Positions 1 through 8,753 are shown, counted from the first letter of the stretch. The stretch is DNA of 64,000 bases from UKL13-2 sp031430555 (GCA_031430555.1 JANPBQ010000253.1:1-64000); one strand, 5' to 3'. Notes: generated from the sequence alone by a model not told the origin. A program made the numbers and translations.

Positions 1-1
1 C

Positions 2-127
2 GACAACGTCAGCGTCGCCAAACTCCAACGCATCGCCCACAAACACAACCACACGCCACGAAAGGCGCTCGGCTATTGGACTCCTTTTGAGGTAGCATTT
101 GACTGCCCACCGCCTGTCGGCATTTGA
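2..127 (+). CDS. Transposase C-terminal fragment, IS30-like (partial, cut by window edge)
   Basis: The open frame enters from the left edge and ends at TGA 125-127. The last 41 residues contain NHTPRKALGYWTPFEVAF. This resembles the conserved C-terminus of IS30-family transposases (an N-x-x-P-R-K-x-L-G-x-x-T-P-x-E-V motif that ends the DDE nuclease domain). Only the tail is in the window, so whether the element is intact cannot be judged. No clear terminal inverted repeat is visible after the stop. Within a few bases begins half of the intergenic palindrome family found throughout this window, which suggests the insertion sequence landed in such a palindrome. Another DDE family with a similar tail cannot be excluded. 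Confidence 0.55.
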   Translation, partial: DNVSVAKLQRIAHKHNHTPRKALGYWTPFEVAFDCPPPVGI

Positions 128-128
128 T

Positions 129-176
129 GTTTAGACCGCGCAAATGCTTGAAACGCCGCGCGGATGCTGGGGTTTT
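129..176. repeat. Half copy of the dispersed AGCACTGG palindrome family
   Basis: Positions 150-172 (gaaacgccgcgcggatgctgg) match the right arm of the palindrome family seen complete at 33282-33337 and 48725-48782. The loop part TTTAG from 130 also aligns with the copy at 33282. The left arm is missing and is replaced by the transposase gene end. Confidence 0.55.
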
Positions 177-196
177 GGCCATTTCGAGAGTCGGAA

Positions 197-973
197 CTAC
201 TCTTCGCGCGAAAATCGTATGTCCCCGTAATACGCGCTCGTCTTGGTTCCGGTCGAATTCGAATCCGTCATCACGCCGACAAAAATAATCGGCCCTGCCG
301 GCTCGCCATACATGCGCTGATAATCCGCGCGCACATCGCGCTTGAACGTGAGCCATTGGTTGAGGCGCGCGGGGCCGCTTTCCACCACCAGCATTTTTGA
401 GCGCCCGGTGCGTGCGTGTTCCAGCACCGTTTCGGGCGGCAATTTGTTTTCCCAGATGTACTGGATGGTCGCGTAGGGCATCTCGCGTCCGCTGAATAAC
501 TTCACCGTGCGCGCGACCGCGTGATCCTCGAAGTCCAGTTTCGATTTATCGCCGTCGAAGGCGACAATCACGCGCACCGGGGAATCGTCGCCGACGCCCG
601 AGGCGTTGTCGGCACCCGGAATCAATTGCGGCACTTTCCAGCGCCAGGTAATGAACGGGTATTCGCTCGGGACAAGTTTCAGGGGTTGCAGCAAACCCGA
701 AGCGGAAATGTCGGCGTTCGCCATGAGCACGCGTTCGCCTTCGTGCTCGACGATGCCATAACGCGTACTCGCGATAAATCGCGACAGGTTCCACGCCTCC
801 CAACCGACGGGCATCGCCTCGCCGGGCCTCGCCAGCGAGAAGGGTTGCACCGCACCATAGCCGGCCGCGACCGTTATACCTTTCATCGGCGGCGCGACAC
901 GATTCGCGCATCCGCCAACGAAGGCGATGGCACAAGTCACGCAAATTCCCGCCGCACTCCCGCGAAATTTCAC
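197..973 (-). CDS. DUF3047 domain-containing putative lipoprotein
   Basis: This 258-residue protein has a short hydrophobic N-terminus ending in a lipobox (F-V-G-G-C, Cys22), so it is probably a membrane-anchored periplasmic lipoprotein. The rest matches the DUF3047 pattern: an S-A-S-G-L segment near residue 92, a W-R-W-K-V strand, and a G-D-D-S-P-V-R-V-x-V-A-F core. The biochemical role of DUF3047 is unknown; the domain looks like an all-beta, carbohydrate-binding-like fold, which is inference. It lies 16 bp downstream of putA on the same strand, so the two are probably cotranscribed, but nothing in the sequence links it to proline metabolism. Confidence 0.8.
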   Translation of the reverse strand: MKFRGSAAGICVTCAIAFVGGCANRVAPPMKGITVAAGYGAVQPFSLARPGEAMPVGWEAWNLSRFIASTRYGIVEHEGERVLMANADISASGLLQPLKLVPSEYPFITWRWKVPQLIPGADNASGVGDDSPVRVIVAFDGDKSKLDFEDHAVARTVKLFSGREMPYATIQYIWENKLPPETVLEHARTGRSKMLVVESGPARLNQWLTFKRDVRADYQRMYGEPAGPIIFVGVMTDSNSTGTKTSAYYGDIRFSREE

Positions 974-989
974 TTCGTCTCCGTAGGGT

Positions 990-3900
990 CTATTCTGAAC
1001 TGGCGATCAACGCTGCGTTGCCGCCTGCCGCCGCCGTGTTGACGGTGACCACGCGCTCGGAGGCGAAACGGAAAAGATAATGCGGCCCGCCGGCTTTCGG
1101 GCCGGTGCCGGAAAGCCCTTCCCCGCCGAACGGTTGCACACCGACCACTGCGCCGATCTGATTGCGATTCACATATATGTTTCCGACCCTAGCCCGCGCG
1201 CGAATCGCATCGATCGTCTCTTCGATGCGCGAATGCACGCCCAAGGTCAAACCGTAGCCGCTCGAATTGATGGCGTCCACGACGTTCATCAAGTCGCCGG
1301 CCTCGAACGCGAACACATGCAACACCGGGCCGAACACCTCGCTCTTGATCGCATCGAATGCGGGAATCTCGAACGCGCAGGGCGCGAAGTAATGTCCTTT
1401 TGGGATATCCATCGGCAACGGCGTTTGCCCGATCTGGCGAAATTGTGCGGCCATGCGTTCGCGGTGCGCAACCAGCATCTCAAAGGCCTCGCGATCGATC
1501 ACCGGGCCGATGTCGGTATCAAGCCGCGCCGGATCGCCCAATTTCAACTCCTGCATGGCGCCTTCGAGCAAAGTAGCGATGCGTGGTGCGATGTCTTTTT
1601 GCACGCACAAGATCCGTAACGCCGAACAACGCTGCCCGGCGCTGTTGAATGCCGATGCGATCACGTCATTGACCACTTGTTCGGGCAACGCCGAAGAGTC
1701 CGCGATCATCGCATTCAATCCCCCGGTCTCAGCGATGAAGGGAATGATCGCACCGGAGCGATTCGCGAGTGTGCGATTGATCGCCTGCGCAGTCGCCGTA
1801 CCGCCGGTGAAAACGACGCCTGCAATACGCACATCCGCCACCAGCTTCGCGCCGATGATCTCACCGCGCCCCGGCAGCAGCGCGATGGCATCTTTCGGCA
1901 TGCCCGCTTCGAGCAACAATTTGACGGTTTCGAACGCGATGATGGGCGATTGCTCGGCCGGCTTCGCGACCACCGCGTTGCCGGCCGCGAATGCCGCAGT
2001 GACTTGGCCCAGAAAAATCGCCAGCGGAAAATTCCATGGCGAGATGGCGGCGAATACGCCGCGGCCTTGCAAGTACAAATCGTTGGACTCACCGGTCGGA
2101 CCCGGCAAACGCTGCGGTACGCCAAAATATTGCCGCGCTTGTGCGGCGTAGTAGCGGCAAAAATCCACCGCTTCGCGCACTTCGCCCAACGCATCCGGCA
2201 GCGTCTTGCCCGCCTCGCGCACGCAGAGCGCCATGAATACGGCGCGTCGCGCTTCCAGCAAATCGGCCGCGCGATCCAGCACCGTGGCACGTTCATTCGC
2301 AGGCATCGGCTGTTCGGTGTATCCGGAGGTGATCTGCAACGCGAGGTCGAGCAATTGCGCATCGGATTCTTCGACGACGCCGATTTTTTCCAGCGTCGAG
2401 GGGTTGACCGCATCGATCGGTGTGCCACGCATCGTATCGCCTGCAATCAGCGGCCGCGCGCTCAAGTCATTGCGGGTGAGCGTGGTGGACATATCCGCAA
2501 ACAAATGATCGGTCGCCGCCACGTCGGCAAAACTGAACCCGGCTGAATTGAGGCGGCTCGCATCGCCTTGCACAAACAAATTTCGCGGCAGCGGCAATTT
2601 ACGGTTTGCTTTGTCGGTGTTCGCATTGCACACGGAAACCGGATCAGCAACGACTTCATCGATCGATACATCTGGATCGGCGATGCGATTTACAAACGAA
2701 GAATTCGCGCCATTTTCCAGCAGTCGCCGCACCAGATAGGGCAGCAAATCTTCATGGCTCCCCACCGGGGCATACACGCGGCAGGCTGTGTTGGGCCGTG
2801 CCAGCACCGCCTCGTACAATTCCATACCCATGCCATGCAGGCGCTGGAATTCATAGGCCGTATTTTCGCCGGCCCGCTCCAGAATCGTCGCCACCGTGTG
2901 CGCGTTGTGGGTGGCGAATTGGCCGTAAAACGCCTGCGGTTGCGAGAGCATTTTCGCCGCGCAGGCGAGGTAGGAAACATCGGTGTTCACTTTGCGAGTG
3001 AATACCGGATAACCTTCGAACGCCTGCACTTGCGCGCGCTTGATTTCGGTATCCCAATAGGCGCCTTTCACGAGCCGCGTCATGATGCGCCGTCCGTGCG
3101 CACCGGCAAGTGTTGCCAGCCAATCGATCACCGGCCCGGCGCGCTTTTGATATGCCTGCACCGCGAGGCCCAGCCCTTCATAGCCGTCGAATCGCTTGTC
3201 GGCGTAGATCGCGCCGAACATGTCCAGCGACAATTCGAGGCGCTCGGTTTCTTCCGCATCCAGCGTCATGCCGATACCGCCGTCGCGCGCCTGCATCGCC
3301 AATGCCATCACCTTCGGCAGCATTTCCGTCATCACCCGCGCCCGGTGCGCGAGCTCATAGCGCGGATGCAGCGCGGATAATTTGATCGAAATGCCGGGTG
3401 CCTCGAACACGCTTTGGCCCGGCTTCACGTGGTGCGAAATTTCCGCGATCGCGTTTTGATACGCGAGGAAATACCGCTCGGCATCTGCGGATGTCATCGC
3501 GGCTTCGCCGAGCATGTCGTAGGAATGCCGATACGCGGCCTGATCGCCGGATGCCGCGCGCTTCAGTGCTTCAGCAATGTCGCGCCCCATGACAAATTGT
3601 TCGGCCATCAATTTCATGCCTTGCCTGAGCGCAGTACGCACGATCGGCTCGCCCGCACGGCCCGCGAGGCGCGTGAGCCAGCCGCCGACATCGGCGAAGC
3701 TCGCCACGTTTGTCGCGACCAGCTTGCCGGTGAGCATCATGCCCCAGGTGCCGGCATTGACCAGCAGCGAGTCCGACGCCCCCAAATGTTTTTTCCAGTC
3801 GCCTTGCGAAAACTTATCCTTGATGAGTTTGTCGGCGGTGGCGGCATCGGGAATCCGCAGCAACGCTTCGGCGACACACATCAGCAGCACGCCCTCCTGG

Positions 3901-4106
3901 GTGGAAAGATCGTATTGCGTCAGGAACGATTGCATGCCCGCGTGTTCGCGCTGGCGACCACGCACCGTCGCCACCAAATGCCGCGCGGTTGCATCAACCT
4001 CAGCATGCCGATCGGGTGCAAGTGTGGCGAGCGGCAGCAACGACGCGATGACACGCGATTCGTCGGCAAGAAACGCGTCGCGTAGCGGCAAAAAGGTGGG
4101 GAGCAT
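990..4106 (-). CDS. putA: Bifunctional proline dehydrogenase / L-glutamate-gamma-semialdehyde dehydrogenase
   Basis: The protein oxidises proline to glutamate in two steps, via FAD-dependent proline dehydrogenase and NAD-dependent P5C dehydrogenase, with substrate channelled between domains. It has 1038 residues: an alpha-helical arm (about 1-130), a PRODH barrel (about 130-460) and an ALDH domain (about 530-1020). The catalytic Cys827 lies in S-A-G-Q-R-C-S and the ALDH Glu in the upstream E-T-G-G-L-N motif. Enterobacterial PutA is about 1320 residues and begins with a ribbon-helix-helix DNA-binding domain. Here the protein starts directly with the PRODH arm and lacks the long C-terminal ALDH-like tail, so it is a short, non-regulatory PutA. 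The ATG at 4106 has no strong ribosome-binding site. DUF3047 follows closely. Confidence 0.95.
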   Translation of the reverse strand: MLPTFLPLRDAFLADESRVIASLLPLATLAPDRHAEVDATARHLVATVRGRQREHAGMQSFLTQYDLSTQEGVLLMCVAEALLRIPDAATADKLIKDKFSQGDWKKHLGASDSLLVNAGTWGMMLTGKLVATNVASFADVGGWLTRLAGRAGEPIVRTALRQGMKLMAEQFVMGRDIAEALKRAASGDQAAYRHSYDMLGEAAMTSADAERYFLAYQNAIAEISHHVKPGQSVFEAPGISIKLSALHPRYELAHRARVMTEMLPKVMALAMQARDGGIGMTLDAEETERLELSLDMFGAIYADKRFDGYEGLGLAVQAYQKRAGPVIDWLATLAGAHGRRIMTRLVKGAYWDTEIKRAQVQAFEGYPVFTRKVNTDVSYLACAAKMLSQPQAFYGQFATHNAHTVATILERAGENTAYEFQRLHGMGMELYEAVLARPNTACRVYAPVGSHEDLLPYLVRRLLENGANSSFVNRIADPDVSIDEVVADPVSVCNANTDKANRKLPLPRNLFVQGDASRLNSAGFSFADVAATDHLFADMSTTLTRNDLSARPLIAGDTMRGTPIDAVNPSTLEKIGVVEESDAQLLDLALQITSGYTEQPMPANERATVLDRAADLLEARRAVFMALCVREAGKTLPDALGEVREAVDFCRYYAAQARQYFGVPQRLPGPTGESNDLYLQGRGVFAAISPWNFPLAIFLGQVTAAFAAGNAVVAKPAEQSPIIAFETVKLLLEAGMPKDAIALLPGRGEIIGAKLVADVRIAGVVFTGGTATAQAINRTLANRSGAIIPFIAETGGLNAMIADSSALPEQVVNDVIASAFNSAGQRCSALRILCVQKDIAPRIATLLEGAMQELKLGDPARLDTDIGPVIDREAFEMLVAHRERMAAQFRQIGQTPLPMDIPKGHYFAPCAFEIPAFDAIKSEVFGPVLHVFAFEAGDLMNVVDAINSSGYGLTLGVHSRIEETIDAIRARARVGNIYVNRNQIGAVVGVQPFGGEGLSGTGPKAGGPHYLFRFASERVVTVNTAAAGGNAALIASSE

Positions 4107-4307
4107 GGTGGATGCGCGCGGGATGGAGTGCGCGCATTATCTCAAATGGTGGAAACCGCGTGCACTTTGATTTATGCGAGGGCCAAGGCGAATTTTCATC
4201 CAGGTGCACCGCTCACACAATTCGCAACCCGGCCAGGCCGAAACTATCGCACGCTTCACCAACCACCTGTTCGCCCCGAATGGAGTCAGCGGGCGAACGA
4301 ATTATCA
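4107..4307. other. Intergenic gap with a possible 3' hairpin for the thioredoxin gene
   Basis: This 201-bp gap separates the putA start from the thioredoxin stop. The only structure I see is an 8-bp inverted repeat, GTTCGCCC at 4269-4276 and GGGCGAAC at 4291-4298, about 10 nt after the thioredoxin stop on the minus strand. It could fold as a 3' hairpin, but no T-run follows, so it is not a classical intrinsic terminator. Any putA promoter must lie here; I see no convincing -35/-10 pair. Confidence 0.4.
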
Positions 4308-4688
4308 TCAGGCGGACTGTGCTTCTTTCGCCGTCTGCGCGGCGATCTCCGCATGCACCACCGCCATATCGAGTTCAAGCGACTTCTGCACGACTTGCTC
4401 GAAGCCCGCTTTGGGCAGCATGCCGGCCTGCGAAAAAATGATGACTTTTTCGCGGAATACCATCAGCGTCGGGATCGAGCGGATGTTGAATGACGCGGCG
4501 AGTTCCTGCTGATCTTCGGTGTTCAGCTTTGCGAAGACGACGTTCGGATAATTTTCGGACACTGCTTCGAAGGTCGGCGCAAACATGCGGCACGGCCCGC
4601 ACCACGGCGCCCAGAAATCAACGATCACGGTGTCGTTGTTTTCGATCGTTGCGTTGAAATTTTCTTGTGTGAGTTCGATGGTGGCCAT
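4308..4688 (-). CDS. Thioredoxin family protein
   Basis: This is a 126-residue cytoplasmic thiol-disulfide oxidoreductase with the classical active site W29-C-G-P-C33 in F-W-A-P-W-C-G-P-C-R-M-F-A-P. The cis-proline loop is R-S-I-P-T-L-M-V-F. The size is slightly larger than E. coli TrxA (109) because of a C-terminal helical extension rich in Ala, Glu and Lys. Unusually, P-C-R-M-F replaces the commoner P-C-K-M-I. It is monocistronic by spacing. It is probably a second thioredoxin rather than the main trxA, which cannot be decided from this window. Confidence 0.92.
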   Translation of the reverse strand: MATIELTQENFNATIENNDTVIVDFWAPWCGPCRMFAPTFEAVSENYPNVVFAKLNTEDQQELAASFNIRSIPTLMVFREKVIIFSQAGMLPKAGFEQVVQKSLELDMAVVHAEIAAQTAKEAQSA

Positions 4689-4857
4689 GGCGATTTCCGG
4701 ATTAAAAGAAGTGGGTCAATCATTCGCGCCGAAACTTACGCATACCTCGCAGTTCGGGCGAAACATAGTGTGCAACACAAACATGCGGCAAGCCAATCAA
4801 CAGAAGCGATTGATGTCATAGCGCGCATCAATCGTGGCGTTTGTAAAAGTCGCTGCG

Positions 4858-5439
4858 TTAGGCGAGCTTGACGATGGTGCCGGCGAGCCGCGCACCCAAA
4901 CCCGACAGCATTTTTTTCGCGCGTTCATTGGTCATGTTTCCTTGCTCATCGAACGCCTTTCCGACCGCCGGCACCGCCACCACCGGCAACATGAATACGC
5001 CGAGGTTCGACAAAATGTACGACACATGCGGCAACGCGCGGATGGTGCCGAAGCCGCCGTTAGAGGCGCCCATCAATCCGCCAATTTTCCCCTCGAAGGG
5101 CGCGTTGCCGTTCTCATCCTTTTCCTTGCCCACGTCCTGCGAGAGCCAATCGATCGTGTTCTTCAACAACGGCGTGAGCGACGCATTGTATTCGGGGCTT
5201 GCAATCAGGAGGCCGTTGGCGGCCATCATCAATTTACGCAGTTCGCGCATCGCGGGCGGCACGCCGTTTTCCGCATGCCAATCGGCGTTGTAAATCGGCA
5301 TCGCATAGTCGGCGAGATTGGCGACCGTGACGTTGGCACCGGCATCGCGCGCACCGGCGACGGCGACTTCCAGTACTTTGCGGTTCCAGGAATCTTTGCG
5401 GCTGCTGCCGGCGAAGGCGAGGATGTGGGCGGTGGTCAT
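4858..5439 (-). CDS. NADPH-dependent FMN reductase family (flavodoxin-like fold)
   Basis: The 193-residue protein belongs to the NAD(P)H-dependent FMN reductase / chromate-reductase-like family. Visible are the N-terminal phosphate-binding loop F-A-G-S-S-R-K-D-S-W-N-R-K and the flavin-contacting segment S-P-E-Y-N-A-S-L-T-P-L-L-K-N-x-I-D-W. G-G-L-M-G-A-S-N-G-G-F-G lies further on. Such enzymes reduce FMN, quinones or chromate using NAD(P)H; the substrate cannot be assigned. Its position beside two pirins and a thioredoxin is compatible with redox or quinone stress handling, which is inference. Confidence 0.88.
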   Translation of the reverse strand: MTTAHILAFAGSSRKDSWNRKVLEVAVAGARDAGANVTVANLADYAMPIYNADWHAENGVPPAMRELRKLMMAANGLLIASPEYNASLTPLLKNTIDWLSQDVGKEKDENGNAPFEGKIGGLMGASNGGFGTIRALPHVSYILSNLGVFMLPVVAVPAVGKAFDEQGNMTNERAKKMLSGLGARLAGTIVKLA

Positions 5440-5474
5440 GTGATGGTTTTTCCGTGAAATGGTTGATTCAAAAC

Positions 5475-5544
5475 CGCTGTCATCCTGAGTGAAGCGAAGG
5501 ATCTCGCCGCAACGAGATCCTTCGCTTCACTCAGGATGACAGCG
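5475..5544. repeat. Perfect 32-bp inverted repeat (GTCATCCTGAG palindrome)
   Basis: The left arm is 5475-5506 and the right arm 5513-5544. They are exactly complementary over 32 bp, with a 6-nt loop (ccgcaa). It lies between the FMN reductase and pirin genes, both minus strand. The core tgtcatcctgagtgaagcg belongs to a palindrome type I recall as common in bacterial intergenic regions. It may act as a transcript-end or processing hairpin for the pirin mRNA. Confidence 0.85.
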
Positions 5545-5560
5545 TGATGAGAAGTTGCAC

Positions 5561-6418
5561 TCAAATCTCCGCCAGCGTCCCCATCTGCCCCGTGTGATAC
5601 GCCCGTTCGGCTTGCCGCACTTGTTCGACCGAGTTCATCACAAACGGCCCGTGAAATACCAACGGCCCCTCGGCGGGCGCGCCGCCGAGCAGCAAGATTT
5701 CCAGCGGCGCGTCGCCGCCATTGGAAAATTCGATATCGCCATCAGCGTTGTCGTAGATCGCCAATTGCCCCGTCAACGCGGCAGTGCCATCGAACCGGGC
5801 GGCCCCGGAAATCACATATGCCGCCAGCTCGAAACCGGCGGGTATTTCCGCGTGAAAACGTGTGCCCGCTTCAAGCGTCACGTGCCACAACAGCAATGGC
5901 ATCAGCGCGTCCGCCGGACCATTGCGTGAATCGTATTCACCTGCCACCACCCGAATTTTTCCACCCGCGATGGCAACTTCCGGTATCGCGGACGCATCGA
6001 TGCGCTGATAGCGCGGCGGCATCAATTTCAGCGCGCGCGGCAACGTCGTCCACAACTGTATGCCGTGCATCGTCATCTCCGCTTCGTTGTCCGCCAATGG
6101 TGCTTCGGCGTGAATGATGCCGCGCCCGGAGGTCATCCATTGCGCGCCGCCTGCGCCGACGATGCCGACATGCCCCGCCGAATCGCGATGGCGGTTTTTG
6201 CCGGAGAGCAAGTACGTAACCGTCTCGATTCCCGCGTGCGGATGCGGCCCGACACCATCCTCGCCCGGCTTCACACGGAACGGCCCGAAGTGATCGAGAA
6301 ACACCCACGGCCCGACCGATTTGCGTTTCCCATCGGGTAAAGCGCGGCGCACCGTGAAAGTGCCCACCGGCTCGATTTGCGAATCGATGATGCGGTCAAT
6401 TTTTCTCATGGGTGCCAA
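5561..6418 (-). CDS. Pirin family protein
   Basis: The 285-residue bicupin has the pirin N-terminal signature: F-L-D-H-F-G-P-F, then G-P-H-P-H-A-G-I-E-T-V-T-Y-L-L-S-G. The two His residues and the later Glu and His of the first cupin are the expected iron ligands. It also has the W-M-T-S-G-R-G-I-I-H-A-E motif. The C-terminal cupin contains the L-L-L-G-G-A-P-A-E-G-P segment typical of bacterial pirins. Family members include quercetin dioxygenases and redox-sensing regulators; the substrate is unknown. It follows the second pirin gene by 3 bp, so the pair is an operon. Confidence 0.9.
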   Translation of the reverse strand: MAPMRKIDRIIDSQIEPVGTFTVRRALPDGKRKSVGPWVFLDHFGPFRVKPGEDGVGPHPHAGIETVTYLLSGKNRHRDSAGHVGIVGAGGAQWMTSGRGIIHAEAPLADNEAEMTMHGIQLWTTLPRALKLMPPRYQRIDASAIPEVAIAGGKIRVVAGEYDSRNGPADALMPLLLWHVTLEAGTRFHAEIPAGFELAAYVISGAARFDGTAALTGQLAIYDNADGDIEFSNGGDAPLEILLLGGAPAEGPLVFHGPFVMNSVEQVRQAERAYHTGQMGTLAEI

Positions 6419-6421
6419 CGA

Positions 6422-7135
6422 CTATTTGTTGAGATCGAACAACAGCACGTCGGCGGCGGACGCATTTTCCAGCGCGATATCCGCCGGCCCCGCCAATTTC
6501 ATCGCGTCTCCCGCGTCCATCGCGACACCGTTCACCATCACGCGTCCTTTCGCGACATGAACATATCCGAGGCGGCCCGCCGGCAATGCATAGTTCGCAC
6601 GCTCCTCGCCATCGAGCAGCGCCGCATATAGCGAGGCGTTCTGATGAATCATTACCGAACCCTCGCGGCCATCCCAGGACGCGATCAAACGCAAACGCCC
6701 GCGCTTGGACGCAGCATTGAAATGTTTCTCCTCGTATGAGGGCTTGATGCCATTGACGTTCGGCTGAATCCAGATTTGCAGAAAGTGTGTGACGCCATCT
6801 TTCGAGTGATTGAATTCGCTGTGCGTAACACCGGTGCCCGCACTCATGCGCTGCACGTCGCCGGGGCGAATGGTCGAGCCGTTGCCCATGTTGTCCTTGT
6901 GCGCGATCGCGCCATCGAGCACGTAGCTGATGATTTCCATATCGCGGTGGCCATGCGTGCCGAAGCCCATTCCGGCGGCAACACGATCTTCATTAATCAC
7001 GCGTAACGGGCCAAAGCCCATGTGCGCCGGATCGTGGTAATCCGCAAAGGAAAAGCTGTGGAAACTTTTCAGCCAACCGTGGTCGGCATAGCCGCGATCA
7101 TTGGCGCGGCGCAATTCGTAGGGTTGCTCGGACAT
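6422..7135 (-). CDS. Pirin family protein, YhhW-like (putative quercetin dioxygenase-type)
   Basis: About 237 residues from ATG 7135, chosen because a GAGG-type ribosome-binding site precedes it and M-S-E-Q matches the usual family start; an upstream in-frame start at 7180 is less likely. The motif H-S-F-S-F-A-D-Y-H-D-P, then G-F-G-T-H-G-H-R-D-M-E-I-I-S-Y-V-L-D-G, is the YhhW-type first cupin with its His-His-Glu-His metal site. E. coli YhhW has quercetinase activity in vitro; the natural substrate is unknown. It is the first gene of a two-pirin operon, and a palindrome of the dispersed family lies just upstream. Confidence 0.9.
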   Translation of the reverse strand: MSEQPYELRRANDRGYADHGWLKSFHSFSFADYHDPAHMGFGPLRVINEDRVAAGMGFGTHGHRDMEIISYVLDGAIAHKDNMGNGSTIRPGDVQRMSAGTGVTHSEFNHSKDGVTHFLQIWIQPNVNGIKPSYEEKHFNAASKRGRLRLIASWDGREGSVMIHQNASLYAALLDGEERANYALPAGRLGYVHVAKGRVMVNGVAMDAGDAMKLAGPADIALENASAADVLLFDLNK

Positions 7136-7213
7136 GGTGATGGCCTCGATACAGTGTTTCAAAGTGATGAAGGCTTGCAAATGGTGACGAAGGCCTACTT
7201 TTCAATATCGCCG

Positions 7214-7285
7214 AGCAAACGCTAGTACTGGCGAGCTTCTCCAGACGTTTTCGCTCCAAACGCCTCGCCGGTACTAGGGTTTGCT
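7214..7285. repeat. Dispersed AGCACTGG palindrome family, copy 1
   Basis: Arms CTAGTACTGGCGAG and CTCGCCGGTACTAG flank a variable centre. The outer bases agcaaac and gtttgct extend the complementarity. It lies in the gap between the DUF952 and pirin genes. Confidence 0.8.
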
Positions 7286-7318
7286 CTTCCAGCGGTCGTC
7301 GGCACATCCTCGACCGGA

Positions 7319-7660
7319 TCAATGCGCCAAGCCATCCGGCAGCGAATATTCGCCGTCAGCGTCCGCGCGGAAACTAAACTGCCGCACAATGGCCAAGAGC
7401 GGAATCGGCGCGTAACTGTGCGGAAAGAATGCGCCGCTGCCGGTCACGTCTTCGCGCACCACCGGTTCATCGAGCAACGCTTCGTCGATTTCCAGCAACA
7501 TGAGCGCGGCCTTTCCCCGATAATATTTGTTCGCGGTGCGCAATATCTGATGCCATTCCGAAAGGTGAATGAATCCTTCGGCGGCCAAGTCGGCGCTGGC
7601 GAAATGGCCGTGCGGTGTGGCGTCGAGCCAATCGAGAGATTCGGCGATGCGATAAATCAT
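7319..7660 (-). CDS. DUF952 domain-containing protein
   Basis: The 113-residue protein matches DUF952: it starts M-I-Y-R-I-A, has G-F-I-H-L-S-E near residue 30 and ends with P-H-S-Y-A-P-I-P-L-x-A-I. DUF952 is a small fold resembling ADP-ribosyltransferase-like domains, with no established function. The gene is divergent from gluQ; the start codons are about 20 bp apart, so the two promoters must overlap the opposing coding sequences. Confidence 0.88.
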   Translation of the reverse strand: MIYRIAESLDWLDATPHGHFASADLAAEGFIHLSEWHQILRTANKYYRGKAALMLLEIDEALLDEPVVREDVTGSGAFFPHSYAPIPLLAIVRQFSFRADADGEYSLPDGLAH

Positions 7661-7679
7661 GGCGCAGGGAAAAAGGGCA

Positions 7680-8597
7680 ATGAATCACGCTAACACAAAA
7701 TACATCGGCCGCTTTGCGCCATCGCCCACTGGGCCACTGCACTTCGGCTCGCTGGTCGCCGCCGTTGCAAGTTATCTCGACTCGCGCGCGAATGGCGGCG
7801 CATGGTTGGTGCGCATCGAGGATGTTGATACGACGCGTTGCAAACCGCATTTCAGCGGGGAAATTCTTGCGACCTTACATGCGTTCGGCCTCAATTGGGA
7901 TGGCGAGGTGATGGTGCAAAGTGAGCGCGCGGCGCGATATTCGACCGTGATGGATCAATTGGCAACAAAGCAATTCACCTACGCCTGCGCCTGTTCGCGA
8001 AAAGAGATCGCCGATTCGGCAACGGCGGGGAGTGATGGCATCGAAGGGCCAGTGTACCCGGGCACCTGCCGCGCCCGAGCACTGCCGTTCAAGGCCAACG
8101 CAATTCGCGTGCGAACCACGAATGACGAAATCCGCTTTGTAGACCGCGTGCAAGGCGAATGCGTGCAGCGCGTTGAGACTGAGATCGGTGATTTTATTTT
8201 GCGGCGCCGCGACGGACTCTTCGCCTATCAACTGGCGGTGGTGGTGGATGATGCCGATCAGGGCGTCACCCATGTCGTGCGTGGTGCCGATTTGCTCGAT
8301 TCGACCGCGCGGCAGATCCACTTGCAACACTTGCTGGGTTTTCCAACACCGCAATATCTGCATATTCCGGTGGTGACCAACGATGTCGGTCAAAAACTCT
8401 CGAAGCAGACGCTGGCACCGGCCATCGGCGCGGCGGACGCACGCAAGCTGCTGCGTGACGCGCTACGCGACCTTCGCCAGCCCTTGCCCGATACGCCGTT
8501 TGCGACCACTGGCGAATGGCTGCGGGCGGCAACACTGCGCTGGAATGTCGCCGCGATTCCAAAGTGCCGCACCCTTGCGGGTTCCAGCGGAGGTTGA
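7680..8597 (+). CDS. gluQ: Glutamyl-Q tRNA(Asp) synthetase (GluQRS)
   Basis: GluQRS is a truncated glutamyl-tRNA synthetase paralogue that attaches glutamate to queuosine at position 34 of tRNA(Asp). The N-terminus shows G-R-F-A-P-S-P-T-G-P-L-H-F-G-S-L (HIGH-like signature). A Cys-rich zinc site follows, C-A-C-S-R-K-E with a later C-R. The KMSKS counterpart is Q-K-L-S-K-Q-T. The anticodon-binding domain is absent, as expected at about 305 residues. ATG 7680 is chosen over 7659 because it is preceded by a purine-rich AGGGAAAAAGGG stretch; 7659 has none. Confidence 0.93.
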   Translation: MNHANTKYIGRFAPSPTGPLHFGSLVAAVASYLDSRANGGAWLVRIEDVDTTRCKPHFSGEILATLHAFGLNWDGEVMVQSERAARYSTVMDQLATKQFTYACACSRKEIADSATAGSDGIEGPVYPGTCRARALPFKANAIRVRTTNDEIRFVDRVQGECVQRVETEIGDFILRRRDGLFAYQLAVVVDDADQGVTHVVRGADLLDSTARQIHLQHLLGFPTPQYLHIPVVTNDVGQKLSKQTLAPAIGAADARKLLRDALRDLRQPLPDTPFATTGEWLRAATLRWNVAAIPKCRTLAGSSGG

Positions 8598-8753
8598 CGC
8601 GCGTTTGACACATTCCGGCAAACAAACCCGCATTCCATCGGCGTAAACTCCATCCGATAAATCCAAATATGCATTTCGTCGCATCAAAATAGCGATTCAT
8701 GCCGGATTGGCGCACAGTTTCGCCTTCCCATAGCAAACCCCACGAAGGTCACC

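Noticed and set aside
8605..8621. 17-base identity ttgacacattccggcaa shared with 44274-44290
   Set aside because: Both follow a gene stop codon and contain TTGACA, but neither is followed by a -10 element at 16-18 bp. A single 17-base match in 64 kb of GC-rich sequence can arise by chance.
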